Position numbers and translations under genes: made by a program. Source: Parascedosporium putredinis (Eukaryota > Ascomycota > Sordariomycetes > Microascales > Microascaceae). From it: a DNA stretch of 64,000 bases. Below the pieces are notes generated by a model that was not told the origin of the DNA, ran no database searches, and saw nothing but the letters and a program-made list of their open reading frames with translations. The stretch lies in contig CASHTG010000020.1 of the NCBI GenBank assembly GCA_949357655.1, positions 558,001-622,000 of the forward strand. Direction: 5' to 3'. Shown here piece by piece: positions 47,700-59,009 of the stretch. Every line of letters starts with the position of its first letter. The first letter of the stretch is position 1.

Positions 47700-50600
47700 C
47701 TTTGCCAAATACCACGTTGGGGTTGGCGGGAAGCAAGGGGTGGAATTAATCCCAAGAACACGAGAGCGAGAGATCGACTGCGCTTCTTCCGGCAAGATGC
47801 ACGTAATGAGCCTTGCGAGAGTGATGGAGACCGCCCAAAGGTACGGACTAGCTTCAATGGCAAAAAGAGGACGTGGAAAAAGAGAGACAAAAAGAGCGTG
47901 GGTTGGTTCTGTGCAACCTGGTCCGTCGGTAAGAGGGATGGAAGAGGAAGGGAGACAAAAGGAATCCCTCTGCTTTGGCGAGATTGGGGAGGACTGCAAT
48001 TCGTATATAACCACTCGCAGTTACACGGCCGGCTTCCTGTGTCTAGGGTTACGTGCTCCTCATCTCGTCGCGATGGATTCGGGGTCCCGCAATTGCTGGC
48101 TTAGCCTGGCTATGCCCCCATCAACCGGGGACTCAGCGTTGCGTGCCTTCTTTCTGCTTTGCTTTGCGGAGTGCGTGCGCTGCATAATAAGATGGGATGG
48201 GGTCCAAAGCGATGTCGCCGCGCCGGTTGGACCTGGGCACGCCCCGGGGCGATTGGCCGGACATTAAGCTTGCTCCTTGTCTCGCCTCAGGAGCGCGGCA
48301 GATGCCAATACGGCACCGGCTGCCAAAGGGGAGGACGAACATGAACGCTCACATCGACCCGGCATCTGGGCAATTTACCAACTGTGGGCACTGGCTAACT
48401 GAATGAGAATGGGTTGGAATTCTATTTTTCTCCCCTTTTCTTCATCTGCTTGGCCTGTCCGAGCCCGTTCGTCTGCAGAATATTTGCTCTGTGCACTCTG
48501 CGATGTGACCCTGTTGGCTGCAGCGATGAAGAACTAAGCAGGCCAGGCCAGGCAAGGCACCAGGCACCAGAGGAATGGGTTCGGGGGAGGAGATTGATTA
48601 GTTGGGGGCATCATCTTTTTAGCAATGTCCGAAGCCGAGACAAATTCACATGAAGCAGCGACTACTTGGGCTCGGGCTTGTGGGCGGCAATGTCGCACTA
48701 CGGCCCACGCAGCGATGGCGATAGGGACAACGATTGATCCATCAATTAAGGGCAGGGAAGCAAGAAGAAAAAAATTAGAGGGGGAAGGGCACTGGAAGAG
48801 CAGAGGACGGACGCGCGGCGCGGCAACTGCTTCATTTGCGCAGACTCGAGGCCGCGCCCAAATGCAGGGCATTCTCCGAGCCGGTGGGCGCTGGGCCGGA
48901 GGGAGGATCGGAGCGAGCAAGTCTTGGGAGGTACATCTACGGATGTACCACCGTCAGCACTAATGGCAGGGGTCCGAAGGGATAATTCCCGCTCGGGATC
49001 AATAAAAGAGGAATTTAAACAATCGAGTGCTCCAGAAAGAAATGTAAAGTCGCATCGGTGGCCTTGGAAGGCCCTCTGGCACGACATACATATTCAAGTA
49101 CATATAGACAAACAAGACAAATGGAGCAAGGAGAGGTACCACAACTCGGCCCACAAGTGCATGGATCCATTTATGCCTCCACAGGGATCACCATCTTGCC
49201 TCGAGAAGATTATGTATTATTACTCGGTTGGCCCTGAGCCACGCTCATTACTGCATACTTGCTCCTTGCTCTCCTTGCTCCCCTTGAATTCCCTCCCTTG
49301 ATCCGCTTGATATTCGGGTGGGGCCCCTTCAACCAGGACATGGGCCCTGCAATATCCCCCCATGCAATCTTGGCAAAAGCACGACTGGGCTGGGCTGGAC
49401 TCGACACTTCGACTTCCCTTCGACAGACCAGCATTCCCCGGTCATCGACTTCGCCAATATTTCCTCGCCTCGAAAACCCCAAACAAGATTAGTCTTGTCA
49501 CAGAGACGTGACAGCCTCAACTTCCAGGCCAGGATCCATGTTCCAGCGCCACTGACGACGAGCCTCCTCCTCAGCGTCTTTGCCGTTCTGCTGGTCGACC
49601 GGGGGCGGAAGGATCGTGTTTCCCCCTCCTTCCTCTTTCGGGTACCCCCTTAGTCTCCCCGGTTCCCCCGGATTCTCTTGGCGGGGTCCACCTTGACCTG
49701 CTCCAGCCACAACCTTCAGGCGTCTTTTTGTGATGACCCATCGTCTCGTCATCCCCACTCAAAGCCAGCCTAACCCGGCTCTTGGTGGCTGTTGGGGTCG
49801 TTGAGGGTCTCTCGAGATTCTGGGGGAGACGAGGAAAAGGGAAAGATCAAGCCCAAACCCCAGTAATTCTGTGGGGTTCTTCCGCATCGCTCCACATGCT
49901 TGTTGTTTTTTGAAATTTCGAACTGGAGAGATTAGGTTTTATTCTTCTTTTCAGCTTCACCTTTGAATAATCAAGCTAGCATTTTGAACTAATCGTCCAC
50001 CATTCCAGAAAGGGCCGGACGTTGCAGCGAGCGCTGTCTTGCTTGTTGGGGGCAACGCTGGAAGAACTTCGGCAGGACGTACACTATAGGCAAGATTAAA
50101 CGTTCATCGATACAATAGGGGTATGCTGATATTACTGATGATGGGGGATTGAATTGGGCATAATGCAGAGAACCGTAATCATACCAGAGGCGACTGAATA
50201 ATATCCGCCGGCTGCGCGAGGCCTTCTCGGATTGTCGGAGGAATAAGTGCCACCTCCGGAAGGGACAGCCCCCTGCGGACCAGAGCTAAAAACAGGCGCA
50301 GATCTCTTTCCCCCAGTCCCCGAGTTGCCCCGGGACGAATCCTGATTCTTCTTTAGTCCCCTGTTAGTCATCCCCACCACCACCCGCAACCCGAGACGAT
50401 GGCGACCACCATTTCGTAGCGGGGAATCTGCGTGCAGCCCTATTCGTTGGAGCGCCGGCTAGACCACGAAGAGACGCAGCCCTCAGCTCGCCGAGGGTCC
50501 TGACGTGTTCATCTTGTGAAGCCCAGCCATCCGAGGAGCAGGAAAGCCTCCCGAAAGAAGGAAAGGGAAGGACGATGGAAGTGTAGGAAAAGCAAAAAAA

Positions 50601-51956
50601 CAAAAATTCCAAGTCTTGCTGCAGATCGGCAGATCGTTGGGGCGGGGGAGTGAATCGATTTCACATTCCGGGCAGCACAGCCATTTGCTCAATCTCTGAC
50701 GGCCGTGAAGAGTGCTGGCTTCTGGTTCGGTGTACCCTGAATTACAACCATCCATCATGACCAAGCTATTATTATGACCAAGCTACTATGGGGGAGGATT
50801 TCCAGGGTCGGGCCCAAGCCGATTGGGGCTGCTGCTAGAGGCGCGGTAGATTTGCCCGGCTTCTGAGGGAATATAGTTGGACGAAGCCTTCTAGGTCGCC
50901 TGCATTGACGAATGCCCTTGGAAAATACCACTGTGAGTAGTAGTCCGTCGATTTTCAAAGGTGTCTAAAATGTCTCAATGGGGAAAAGTCGCTGTTGGCG
51001 TTTCGTGCTTTCATGGATGCCGCTGAACCATGAACCTAGAACGCCGGTGTATGCTGTAGGCTTCATCCAGCCGAACTTAGACTTCCTCTCTTGTGGCGTT
51101 CGCATTCTGCCCTCTGGTGGTGGGTGGCGCTGGTCAAAGGCTATTCCCAAGGGTACATGGACTAAACAAGGACTAATCCCTCGTACCGGCCTGCGATCTA
51201 TGCTGGACGCAATCCTACTGGCTCGGTAACGAAACAGAAAAGTTGACGTCGAGGAGAAGCGAACTCACTCTGCCCTCCCATCAAAATGCTGTTGAAAGGG
51301 TCGGCCATGGGGGATACCCCAGGTACGGACGGTCACACACACACACACACACACACACAACATCCACGCCCTCCTGCTCTTGTTTGACGTTGGACAAGAG
51401 CAGGTCTAGATTAATCCACGCCCGCTTCTCTTGCCATTCTCGGGTCCGCAAGGGGTGGCTACAATCAAGCCACCTGGGGGAAAACGATCAAGGTTGCAGA
51501 AATGGCTGAGAGGAAGAGGAAGGAGACCAAAAAGAGAGAAAAAGAGTTGGGCTAAAACGCCAAATGTCGACAAGCCCTCCTCCCCTTTTCCACACCGGAC
51601 TGGGCAAGCCTGTTCAGTTACCCATCCATCTAGGATTGATACCAAGACATCGTTTTTTTTTTTTTTCTCATCTTCGTGCTATAGCCCTCCAGTCCAATGA
51701 ATTAAGCTGCGTTGACGAATCTCTAGCCCCTGACTACATGTAGCCGGCCTCTCCCACCACACACTTGGTCGATCCCCATCCTTTTTGTTTTTCTTTTTGG
51801 GCCTTGGTTTTTTAAAGTTATTATATGTCTTGCGATTTCTGGTTATTGCAGATCTCTGCCCATTCATAATCCTCCCCCACCCCCGATGTAGGCCGCCGAA
51901 CTTCGCATCTCTCTGCCTCCCTCCCAAAGGAATTGCGAACACGCCTTCTCGTCAAC
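47700..51956. other. Intergenic, 4.3 kb
   Basis: Between the divergent starts of the FAD oxidase (minus) and the rhodopsin-like gene (plus), so it holds both promoters. A TATATAA stretch lies at about 48004-48010 and a reversed GGCTAA at 48101-48106. Also present are a CA repeat (51334-51359), a T-run (51652-51666) and a C/T-rich leader before 51957. No gene is supported. Confidence 0.45.
51334..51359. repeat. (CA)13 microsatellite
   Basis: Thirteen perfect CA units, a likely length-polymorphic marker, in intergenic DNA about 600 bases upstream of the rhodopsin-like gene. Confidence 0.95.
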
Positions 51957-53801
51957 ATGTCGTTCGACGCTCCAGGCGCGGCAGTCTTGCCCCGCTATCT
52001 GCCCGTGAGCGAGCTGGCGACGACGTCCCTCCAGCAATCGGCCATCGCCATCATCTTCACCTTCAATGCCCTTGCCTTCGTCGTCTACCTGCTGCGCATG
52101 TACAGCAGGATCTCGACGAAGCAGGTGGGAGTGGGTAAGTTTCTTTTCTCGACGGCCACCACCATCTTCTCGGAGCCGGCTGCTAACGAGGCCATTCATA
52201 GATGACTACCTAATCACTGGTGCCATGGTAAGTCGAACCCGGCGCCTTGGCCTGCCGTTTTGGCAAAAGCTCGTAGGCCTTTAACCCTGACCATTCTCTT
52301 TGCTTTTCGGCAGATCTGCTCTATTGGATTGCTGGTCCCTACTTATATGTGTAAGTTTTTTCTTCTTTTTTTCCCTTATCGTAGATATAACTGGGCCGGT
52401 TGGAACTTGCCAATCCTCACGTGTTGAGCCACACGATGCAGGGGGTAAAAGCTGACCATCTATACCGGCATCACGATAGTCTTTCGATACGAATATATCG
52501 GGTTTCGTACATCCGATGTCCCAGACACCTACGATGCTGAACCTGTGCTCATGTGGAACTGGATCATGCAAGTCCTGTATAATCCCATCCTAGCCCTCGT
52601 CAAATCCTCCATCCTCTTCTTCCTACTCCGGCTAGGCGGTCATCGCCAGAGCATCCGATGGTGCATCATCGTCCTCAACACCTTCAACTTGGCCATGATG
52701 GTCGCCGTCTTCCTGGGCGTCATCTTCCAGACCATGCCTGTCCGCGCCTACTGGGACCACAGCATCACTCCCAAGTACACCATCGACGGGGTCGCCTTCT
52801 ACATCAGCACCGCCATCATCACCATCATCACCGACTTCCTCGTCCTGTTCCTACCCTTCCTCATCTTCCTCGGGTTGAAGATGCGCCTGGCCGCCAAGAT
52901 TGGTCTCATGATGGTCTTTTTGACTGGTGGAGTGTGAGTTTTCCTGACTGGCTTCGTCTTAGCCCAAACCTTGTTTTGTCATGTCATTACGTGGCGCACT
53001 TTCGGTGACCACGTCCCCTAATTTCCATCCGTGGTACCCCCACACATCCTCCCCCTCGTCCTGTGACGGTTCCTCACGAGACGAGCGCGTGAGCGAGATG
53101 GAAGAAAACAGAAGCAAGAGAACAACAAAAGTTGGATGGAAGCTAATTTAGAGGGGTCCCTTTTTGGCCCCGTGTCCCATACAGTGTCACCGCCGTCGGC
53201 ATCGTCCGCGTGCACGAGCTCCGCAAGAAGTTCAACAACATCGATCCCGGCTACGACTCCCGCCACGGCGTAGGCGACACCCTCAGCACCGTCGAGTCCT
53301 GCCTCGCCATCATCTGCGCTTGCGCCCCCGCTCTCCGACCCTCTGCAGGCGCTGGCTCCCTGGTCTCTTCACCAACGACTCCAGCCGCGATCGCAACTAC
53401 GGCTACACGGGCACCGGCCCCGGTGCCACCCGCAACGACTACGGCATGGGCACTTCCCGCACGAGAAGGACCCAAACCAGGCGGGGAAGCCTCACGGAAA
53501 TCAACCTCGACAACCTGAAGCGATCCGCTCATACCGAGATTCGCGGACACTCGCCCGATGGCAGCGAGGAGGAGATCATGACGTACAACGGCATCATCCG
53601 AACCACCAACGTAAGTTGATTCCCCCTCTCTCATCATGCAATTCTTTTTCTTCCTTTCCCAAGCGTGCTAAAATTGTGGGGACTTAGATCCGTGTGTCTT
53701 ACAACGACGCTTCGGATCCGGAGGGCAATGGGCAGGGACGATTTGCCGAAGGATCAGGCGCGATGGATTCGGATGTGAAACCACCCAAAAACCCTGTATG
53801 A
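51957..53801 (+). CDS. Seven-helix fungal rhodopsin-like (PTH11-type) membrane protein
   Basis: Integral membrane protein of the large fungal family often annotated as PTH11-like or satratoxin-cluster SC1-like; some members act as surface sensors, most are uncharacterised. Six exons: 51957-52134, 52202-52227, 52314-52350, 52442-52933, 53185-53610, 53688-53801. Hydrophobic segments: AIAIIFTFNALAFVVYLL, a second around GAMICSIGLLVPTY, PILALVKSSILFFLLRLG (family-typical), CIIVLNTFNLAMMVAVFLGV, STAIITIITDFLVLFLPFL, GLMMVFLTGGVVTAVGIVRV, and SCLAIICACAPALRPL. The family block DDYLI is split by intron 1. A hydrophilic cytoplasmic tail of about 100 residues follows, rich in Gly, Thr and Arg. Two breaks: A run 52447-52450 and C run 53339-53341, each one short. 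Restored length 1275 nt (424 aa). The very short exons 2 and 3 (26 and 37 nt) are supported by frame and conserved residues. Confidence 0.87.
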
Positions 53802-54636
53802 GCCGGAAAAGGTAGCGAGGGTTTTTTCTTTTTTTCTTCTCCCTTTTTTATCTCTTGTTCTCTTGTGCTTCCCACAGGTAAAGATGTACAATATTGAAAG
53901 AGCGTGCAAAAAAAAGTTTCTGTTATTATACACTAGTCGATATCTCACTAAGCCGTTGCCAAGAAAGCATATTGAGCTTCATCATGACCTGTAGAAAAAT
54001 GGTAGAAAAAGATGTTGGCCAGCGTCTCTGAATGCATAATTTGCCCGTTACTTTACAAATCGAGCAACACACTTGCAAATGTTGTAGGAAGCACCGCCGT
54101 TGGACTATTGCCTTCCCGTGGAAGGGACCGTGGACTAAAAATCGATAGTCGCAAAGGGACGCGAATGTGCCTTGCACAGACTGTTCTGGCCGTGCGGGCA
54201 AAACTTCCTGCAAACGGTCGGCTAGCAAAAGTGCCCGTTCGGAAGCCAGCAAAGACCTTCTCTCGTCTTGGGGTCGGCCCATCGCGCCCAGCGTTAAGCG
54301 TCAAAATTGGCCCGAATCGTTGATTGCCGACGTGCCGCTTCAACGTCTTTTCTTTTTGGCTGCCGTCAGAAGGGGTCCGAGGACACACACGATAGATGCA
54401 GCGTGTAAATCACATTTCGCACGTTTCAATGGTCTGCGGTGTTCGAGTTTTGTTCCACCCAACACGCTCTACCATAACAAGATCCATTGTAAATAATCCG
54501 TCTATCCAGTGTCTTGCATACCCCTAAGCTTGTCAAGGCTCCTTTTCAGGAGACTGGACCTGGGTGGCTGTTGGAGGCACCAAGTCACCTTCCGAAAACA
54601 GTAAGGGGGATCTGACTGAGATGAGGAACGATAGAG
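53802..54636. other. Convergent intergenic region
   Basis: Between the 3' ends of the rhodopsin-like and cupin genes. It contains T-rich and A-rich stretches near 53820-53930 suited to polyadenylation. Overlapping frames at 54012-54388 on both strands are not supported as genes. Confidence 0.45.
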
Positions 54637-55331
54637 TTATAGAACATGTCTAGCGAGGGTCCTTCGTTCCTTTGCCTCAATCCCAGTGCGTGCATAGCCC
54701 ACCCTCTGCTCCCCTTGCACCGGATCGCGTTCCGGTACAGGCACTGACCAAACCTTTTCATATTGGCCCTCGCTCTCTCCGCCTACGGCAAAGTCCCAGT
54801 CCTCCCCTGCTTGGGGATAAGACCCCAGCATTGTGAATCCCGACAGTTGGACGGTGCTCATCACGGCCTCCATGTCTTCATCGCTAGGGGCGCGTCCGTC
54901 TCCCGGTGACAGCCAGGCGAATTCAGAAACGGGACTCGGATCGTGTGTCTTGTGTGCCAGCCCCGCAGGTAGGACGAATACGTCCCCTACGTGAGCATCC
55001 AGCAGGAGACCCCTACTTCCATTGCATTTCCAGCCTCGGAGCTACCTCCGATGATATCTTCGGTCAGGTCTGCGACGCCGAAGAGAACTCGAGCAGACCC
55101 GGAGAGCACGACCATGCATTCGTGGACGGCCGAATGGTAGTGCGAAGGCTGGTTAGGGCCGTATCGAGCGAGCCACCTAGCCCGCCACCCATTGTTCCTG
55201 AGGATTTTGTATACGTTTGACGGCGTGCATTCGTCCGGCGTAAAGAAAGAGGGGTAATGAAGAAGGGGCTTGGGTGAGTTCGGCATCAAGGCCGTAGGAG
55301 GGAGGAAGTACTTGTCAACCCTAGGCGCCAT
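54637..55331 (-). CDS. Cupin-domain protein, YjlB-like
   Basis: Single-exon cupin, a small beta-barrel that usually binds a metal; this subgroup resembles bacterial YjlB and has no assigned reaction. Start at 55331 (MAPRVDKYFLPP) is preferred as the first Met before conserved sequence; in-frame upstream Mets exist (for example 55361). First cupin motif SHYHSAVHECMVVLSG with metal-ligand His, His and Glu; second motif LPAGLAHKTHD. A WLARYGPNQ block precedes the first motif. One break in a C run on the plus strand (55010-55013) read one short, just before DAHVGDVFVLPAG. Restored length 696 nt (231 aa). It lies 357 bases from the fatty-acid-hydroxylase-like gene on the same strand. Intracellular; no signal peptide. 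Confidence 0.8.
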
Positions 55332-55688
55332 GATCGAGACAGGAGAGGGGGCGAGGTTCATGGAAGGAAGGAGGAGGGGGCAGCCCGGCTTTTCGAAACC
55401 TAAAGTTATATTGCTGAGCGGCAAGGATGAATCCTGCAAAACATAGCCCTCCCCGGGCATCACATCAAAGGGATGCCGATCATTCAAGAGGGGGATGGAT
55501 AGTGGTCCCCTTTGCCCCACTTGGTGGAACGCGTCGGGCTTTAGCACGGAACCGCAAAAGCCAGATATGGAGACTCAATGTTGGAAACGGCATTTCAACG
55601 ACCGGAAAGAAAATCTCATAAATTCATTATTTGACAAGAATCGACGTGGAAAGAGAAAAAGAAAAAGGAAAACCAGAAGGTTTCTAGT
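55332..55688. other. Short intergenic gap
   Basis: Between two minus-strand genes; open in the cupin frame up to 55547, so a longer cupin N-terminus or an upstream exon cannot be excluded. An A-rich stretch at 55650-55680 lies just past the hydroxylase stop. Confidence 0.4.
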
Positions 55689-56636
55689 CTACTCATCATC
55701 GTTCAACCACTTTGAGTTTTGAACCGCCCTTGCCCCCTTGTTTACCTTCCGAGCCGACCGGCGCTTCACATCGTGCTTCTCCGCCTCGTCCTTGATATCA
55801 GCAAGCACATCGCCGCCTCTGCTAGTGCCGTGAGCCCAATCTAGAACTCCTAGGGGACTGTAGTTGGCGTCCCCTTTGGTAGCGTAGTGCACTGCAGTAC
55901 GACGCGCCATGCCGCCGAGGATGATGCCTGGGACAATGCTATAGCCCGAGTTGGTGAGCGTGCCCTCGAGCGTGCAAATCATGGTGAATAGCATGTAGGT
56001 AAGGAGGTGAGGCCGAACCGCCAGGGCCGGTAACATGATGGGGATCAGACGATGCACGAGCAACGGAAGCGGGTGGTCCAGGTAGAGCTGCAGCGAGGAC
56101 ATGGGATGCGCGTGGCACCACTGGCCATGCAAGCGTGTCAGCGTCGCGCTCTTCTTGCCGTGCAGGACGAATCGATGGATGTAGTACGTGAGGACCTCGC
56201 GCGCCGCCAGCAGAGTCGCGATGTGCTTGAAGAGCTGCCATGGGAGCGGCAGCGTCGTCGAGGTCCGAAAGATGGTGTCGCCCGTCGCCTGGTGGAATCC
56301 GTAGCTGAGCGCGGCCTCGACCCCGGTGGCCAGGAGCATGTTTCCCACCGCGATGCCGAGGAGGCGCAGCGGGCGCCGGGGCGCTAATCGAGTGCCCGGA
56401 AATTTGATCTCCGACGCGAGGCTCGGTAGCAGCGAGTCGAACGTGAGGAAGAGAAGCGAGGGCGCGAGCCAGAGGATCACGCGCAGGGCCAAGAGCGCCG
56501 AGGCGTGGATCTTGGTGGGGTCATAGGCGAGTACTAGCGTGGACCAGGTCGCGTAGAAGAAAAGCAGGTTCATGGACGTCGACCATGAAGGCGTCAGGAG
56601 GGTGGAGAGGAGTGGGATTGAGAGGAGGACGTCCAT
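55689..56636 (-). CDS. Fatty acid hydroxylase / sterol desaturase superfamily membrane protein
   Basis: Single intact exon, 315 aa. Members are ER-membrane di-iron oxygenases acting on sterols, fatty acids or sphingolipids. Several hydrophobic segments (LLFFYATWSTLVLAY, LRVILWLAPSLLFLTF, GIAVGNMLLATGVEAA, HLLTYMLFTMICTL) alternate with His-rich loops: YYIHRFVLHG (HX4H), LHGQWCHAHP and, near the end, VHYATKGDANYSPLGVLDW. The second loop is not a perfect HxxHH, and the C-terminal one has a single His, so the iron site may be altered. The highly basic C-terminus (KHDVKRRSARKVNK) is cytosolic by the positive-inside rule. Natural substrate not predictable. The ATG at 56636 is preceded by the start of a short leader. 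Confidence 0.75.
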   Translation of the reverse strand: MDVLLSIPLLSTLLTPSWSTSMNLLFFYATWSTLVLAYDPTKIHASALLALRVILWLAPSLLFLTFDSLLPSLASEIKFPGTRLAPRRPLRLLGIAVGNMLLATGVEAALSYGFHQATGDTIFRTSTTLPLPWQLFKHIATLLAAREVLTYYIHRFVLHGKKSATLTRLHGQWCHAHPMSSLQLYLDHPLPLLVHRLIPIMLPALAVRPHLLTYMLFTMICTLEGTLTNSGYSIVPGIILGGMARRTAVHYATKGDANYSPLGVLDWAHGTSRGGDVLADIKDEAEKHDVKRRSARKVNKGARAVQNSKWLNDDE

Positions 56637-58164
56637 ATTTTCTTTTCTCCCTCTTCGTTAGTCTTAGAGTTGAGTAGTCGATATGGCCAAAGGAAAACTC
56701 GCTATGCACTCAGAGTTGGAGAGATTCTCCGCGTAGATGGCGATGGAGAGTGATTTGTATTTGCGTCTTTTCCTTGGCCTATTTCTAGGAGGGTTTTTCG
56801 GTGAAGCTACTGGCTTTTTAATCTATTTTGGAACCGCCATTAACATAAGGATACATGGATAGATTGGATTTATTATGTCCACGTCGCGGGCGGCCGTGAA
56901 GTGATGTTAGCTGAGTTGGTGCCAACTTGGGAGCCCGTGTGCCGTGAATATGACGTAGTCCCGGCTACTCATTTTCGGATGACGTATCCCACGTTTTTGG
57001 AGGACACCCACCAATGCAACCAATGCAACACTATCGCGCAGCATGCATGACCGGCACCTAGAATGCACGAGAAGAAATTAGCGAAATAGGCCTACCTTTA
57101 TCGGGAGCAATAATTTTCAGTCCACAGGTACAGGTTGGGGCCGTAAAGGGGGCGTTCAATATCGCGTCCTCCACTATTCTTTGTTGGGGGATGATTGAAT
57201 ATCCGGGCATCCTCGTTGCTTGCCCGGTGATATTTACTTGCTTAACGAAGTGAAAGTAGTTCCATGTCTAACCTTATATCCTCACGGGGGCTTGCGTAGA
57301 GATTCAATAAGCTTGATGACCCAGGTCACATTGTTCTAGATCCTCCTAAGCGTACTTGTAAGCTCAGATCTGCTTCCCTCTTAAATCATCTTAACCGATT
57401 AATAAAATCGATCCATAGATATAAGTTAGCCAATTCATGCAAGTAACGGCCCTTCGGTTGAGATAACCGGGGGTAGGGGCGCAGCCACACTTGAAGAATA
57501 TATTCGCATTTAGCTATAGTCTACGTAAAAGGATAGTGATAGCCTTAGACATCACTCATCTGCAACATAGATATCTAACGATGGCGTGTATCATGCTATT
57601 CTCGATCGAGTTAACTGGTTGCTACTGGCTTCATACTTAAGTGTGATATGGACGGACGAGTGTCTCCGTATAATGAGATGACACATGGTCTCGTAGAAAA
57701 CGAAGAAACTGATAGATTCAACCCATCCGATATTAGTAGGGTTAGCATCAGAACCTGCCAAGGTGCACTCCTTGACCTTTCCACGATAATTGACTTCCCC
57801 GAGGTATCTAACCGGTCTCACCTACAAGAGACTACAATTCCCTCACATCTCTCCACCCATCGCAGCACGTATCACACCATCTAGGACCGCAGTCTGGATA
57901 TCATCTCGGATTCTAGCGAGAGCCTGGTCTACATACAAAAATTCATAGGATGAGGGAAAGCTATTCGCCGAGTCGGGCGGCATCGAGCATATCATGTGAT
58001 GAATTTTTGTGTTACTCGAGGGCCAACCACTGGGCAGCTTGATCCATTTGTACGTGCCAAACGACTCTTCTAATCTGTAGGGCCCAACTTGGACCGTTTG
58101 CTTCCCCTCTTTTCCGTCACACCGGCATTCTAAGTACGCTGTTCATCTTAACTTACTCGCCAGA
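56637..58164. other. AT-rich intergenic island
   Basis: 1.5 kb, visibly AT-richer than most of the window from about 56.8 kb on. The short frames at 57591-57884 on both strands have no family resemblance. Could be degenerate repeat DNA; no terminal repeats were found. Confidence 0.45.
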
Positions 58165-58711
58165 ATGGTCCTGTTTAAATGTGGTACTTGCCGAAAGGTT
58201 TTCCATGCCGGCAGGCAGGCGCGAGACGATCATTGTTTCTCCACGAGCCACGAGCCCCCGCCCTTCGAGTGCCCGTGCTGTCCATGCTCGTTTAGAAGCC
58301 AACAGTCCTGCAGAGATCACATGGCCGCAAGGGGCCATTTTGGATGGGATTGCTCCATATGTGATACTACTTGGCCATCCTCAGAGATGTGCGACCGTCA
58401 TGAGATCGACGTTCACCGCCTTTGCCCGAAATGCAGCGGATACTTTACCAGTTCGACGGAAATCAACTTAGTAAGTAGAATAGATGCCTTGTCATCTCTC
58501 CCTAGGATTTAAGAGGGCACGGCTGAATCTCAACTTAGCATTTGAAGACACGGGCCTGTGAAACCCAAAAACCTTAGATTTCATCGTGCAGAAGGTTCTT
58601 TGGACTAGCAGGGACCCGGAGAGTATATTGCACTATCAGAGAACTCGTTACGAGATTTCAATCGGGGAAGGTGATTGCCTGCGACTGAGTGGGTCGGGAG
58701 ACGCCGGTTGA
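58165..58711 (+). CDS. Small C2H2-type zinc-finger protein
   Basis: Two exons, 58165-58470 and 58539-58711, with a GCTGA branch site. Finger-like groups in order: FKCGTCRKVFHAGRQARDDH, FECPCCPCSFRSQQSCRDH with a following His, WDCSICDTTWPSSEMCDRH then VH, and LCPKCSGYFTSSTEINL, where the splice supplies the His at C-X2-C-X12-H spacing. After the splice, HLKTRACETQK leads to an A run (58567-58571) where the frame stops at 58577 as given. Adding one A continues into VQKVLWTSRDPESILHYQ and a stop at 58711 (480 nt, 159 aa). Likely nucleic-acid or protein binding. The fingers are secure; the extension rests on one inferred base. It lies in AT-rich DNA. Confidence 0.65.
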
Positions 58712-59009
58712 CTTCCCGGGGTTCACCTCTTATACCTCAACCGGATCATGTTGGGGGTTTCTCGGAAGGATGCCTCGCTAAAAATCACTTTCGGGCGCCG
58801 CTTTTGATAGTCAGTCAACGTGTTCATATTCAAAGCGTATCTATGAGCTTCTATAATGAAACTGAGCCTAGTGGTAGAGTGGAGAAAAGTCTATAAGTGA
58901 GATTCCTGATAAATCTCGGTCGTGTGACGCACATGCGAGATGCGGTTGGCATGCAAATGCACAACAGACAAAAGTTCAGGACTAGGATAAACAAGAGAAA
59001 AAGCCCGGT
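58712..59009. other. Convergent gap
   Basis: About 300 bases between the 3' ends of the zinc-finger and paraoxonase-like genes. AT-rich; nothing recognised. Confidence 0.4.

Noticed and set aside
44468..48106. GGCTAA hexamers as xylanase-regulator sites
   Set aside because: A hexamer is expected about 30 times on two strands of 64 kb; two hits near CE15 and the oxidase are noted but not called.
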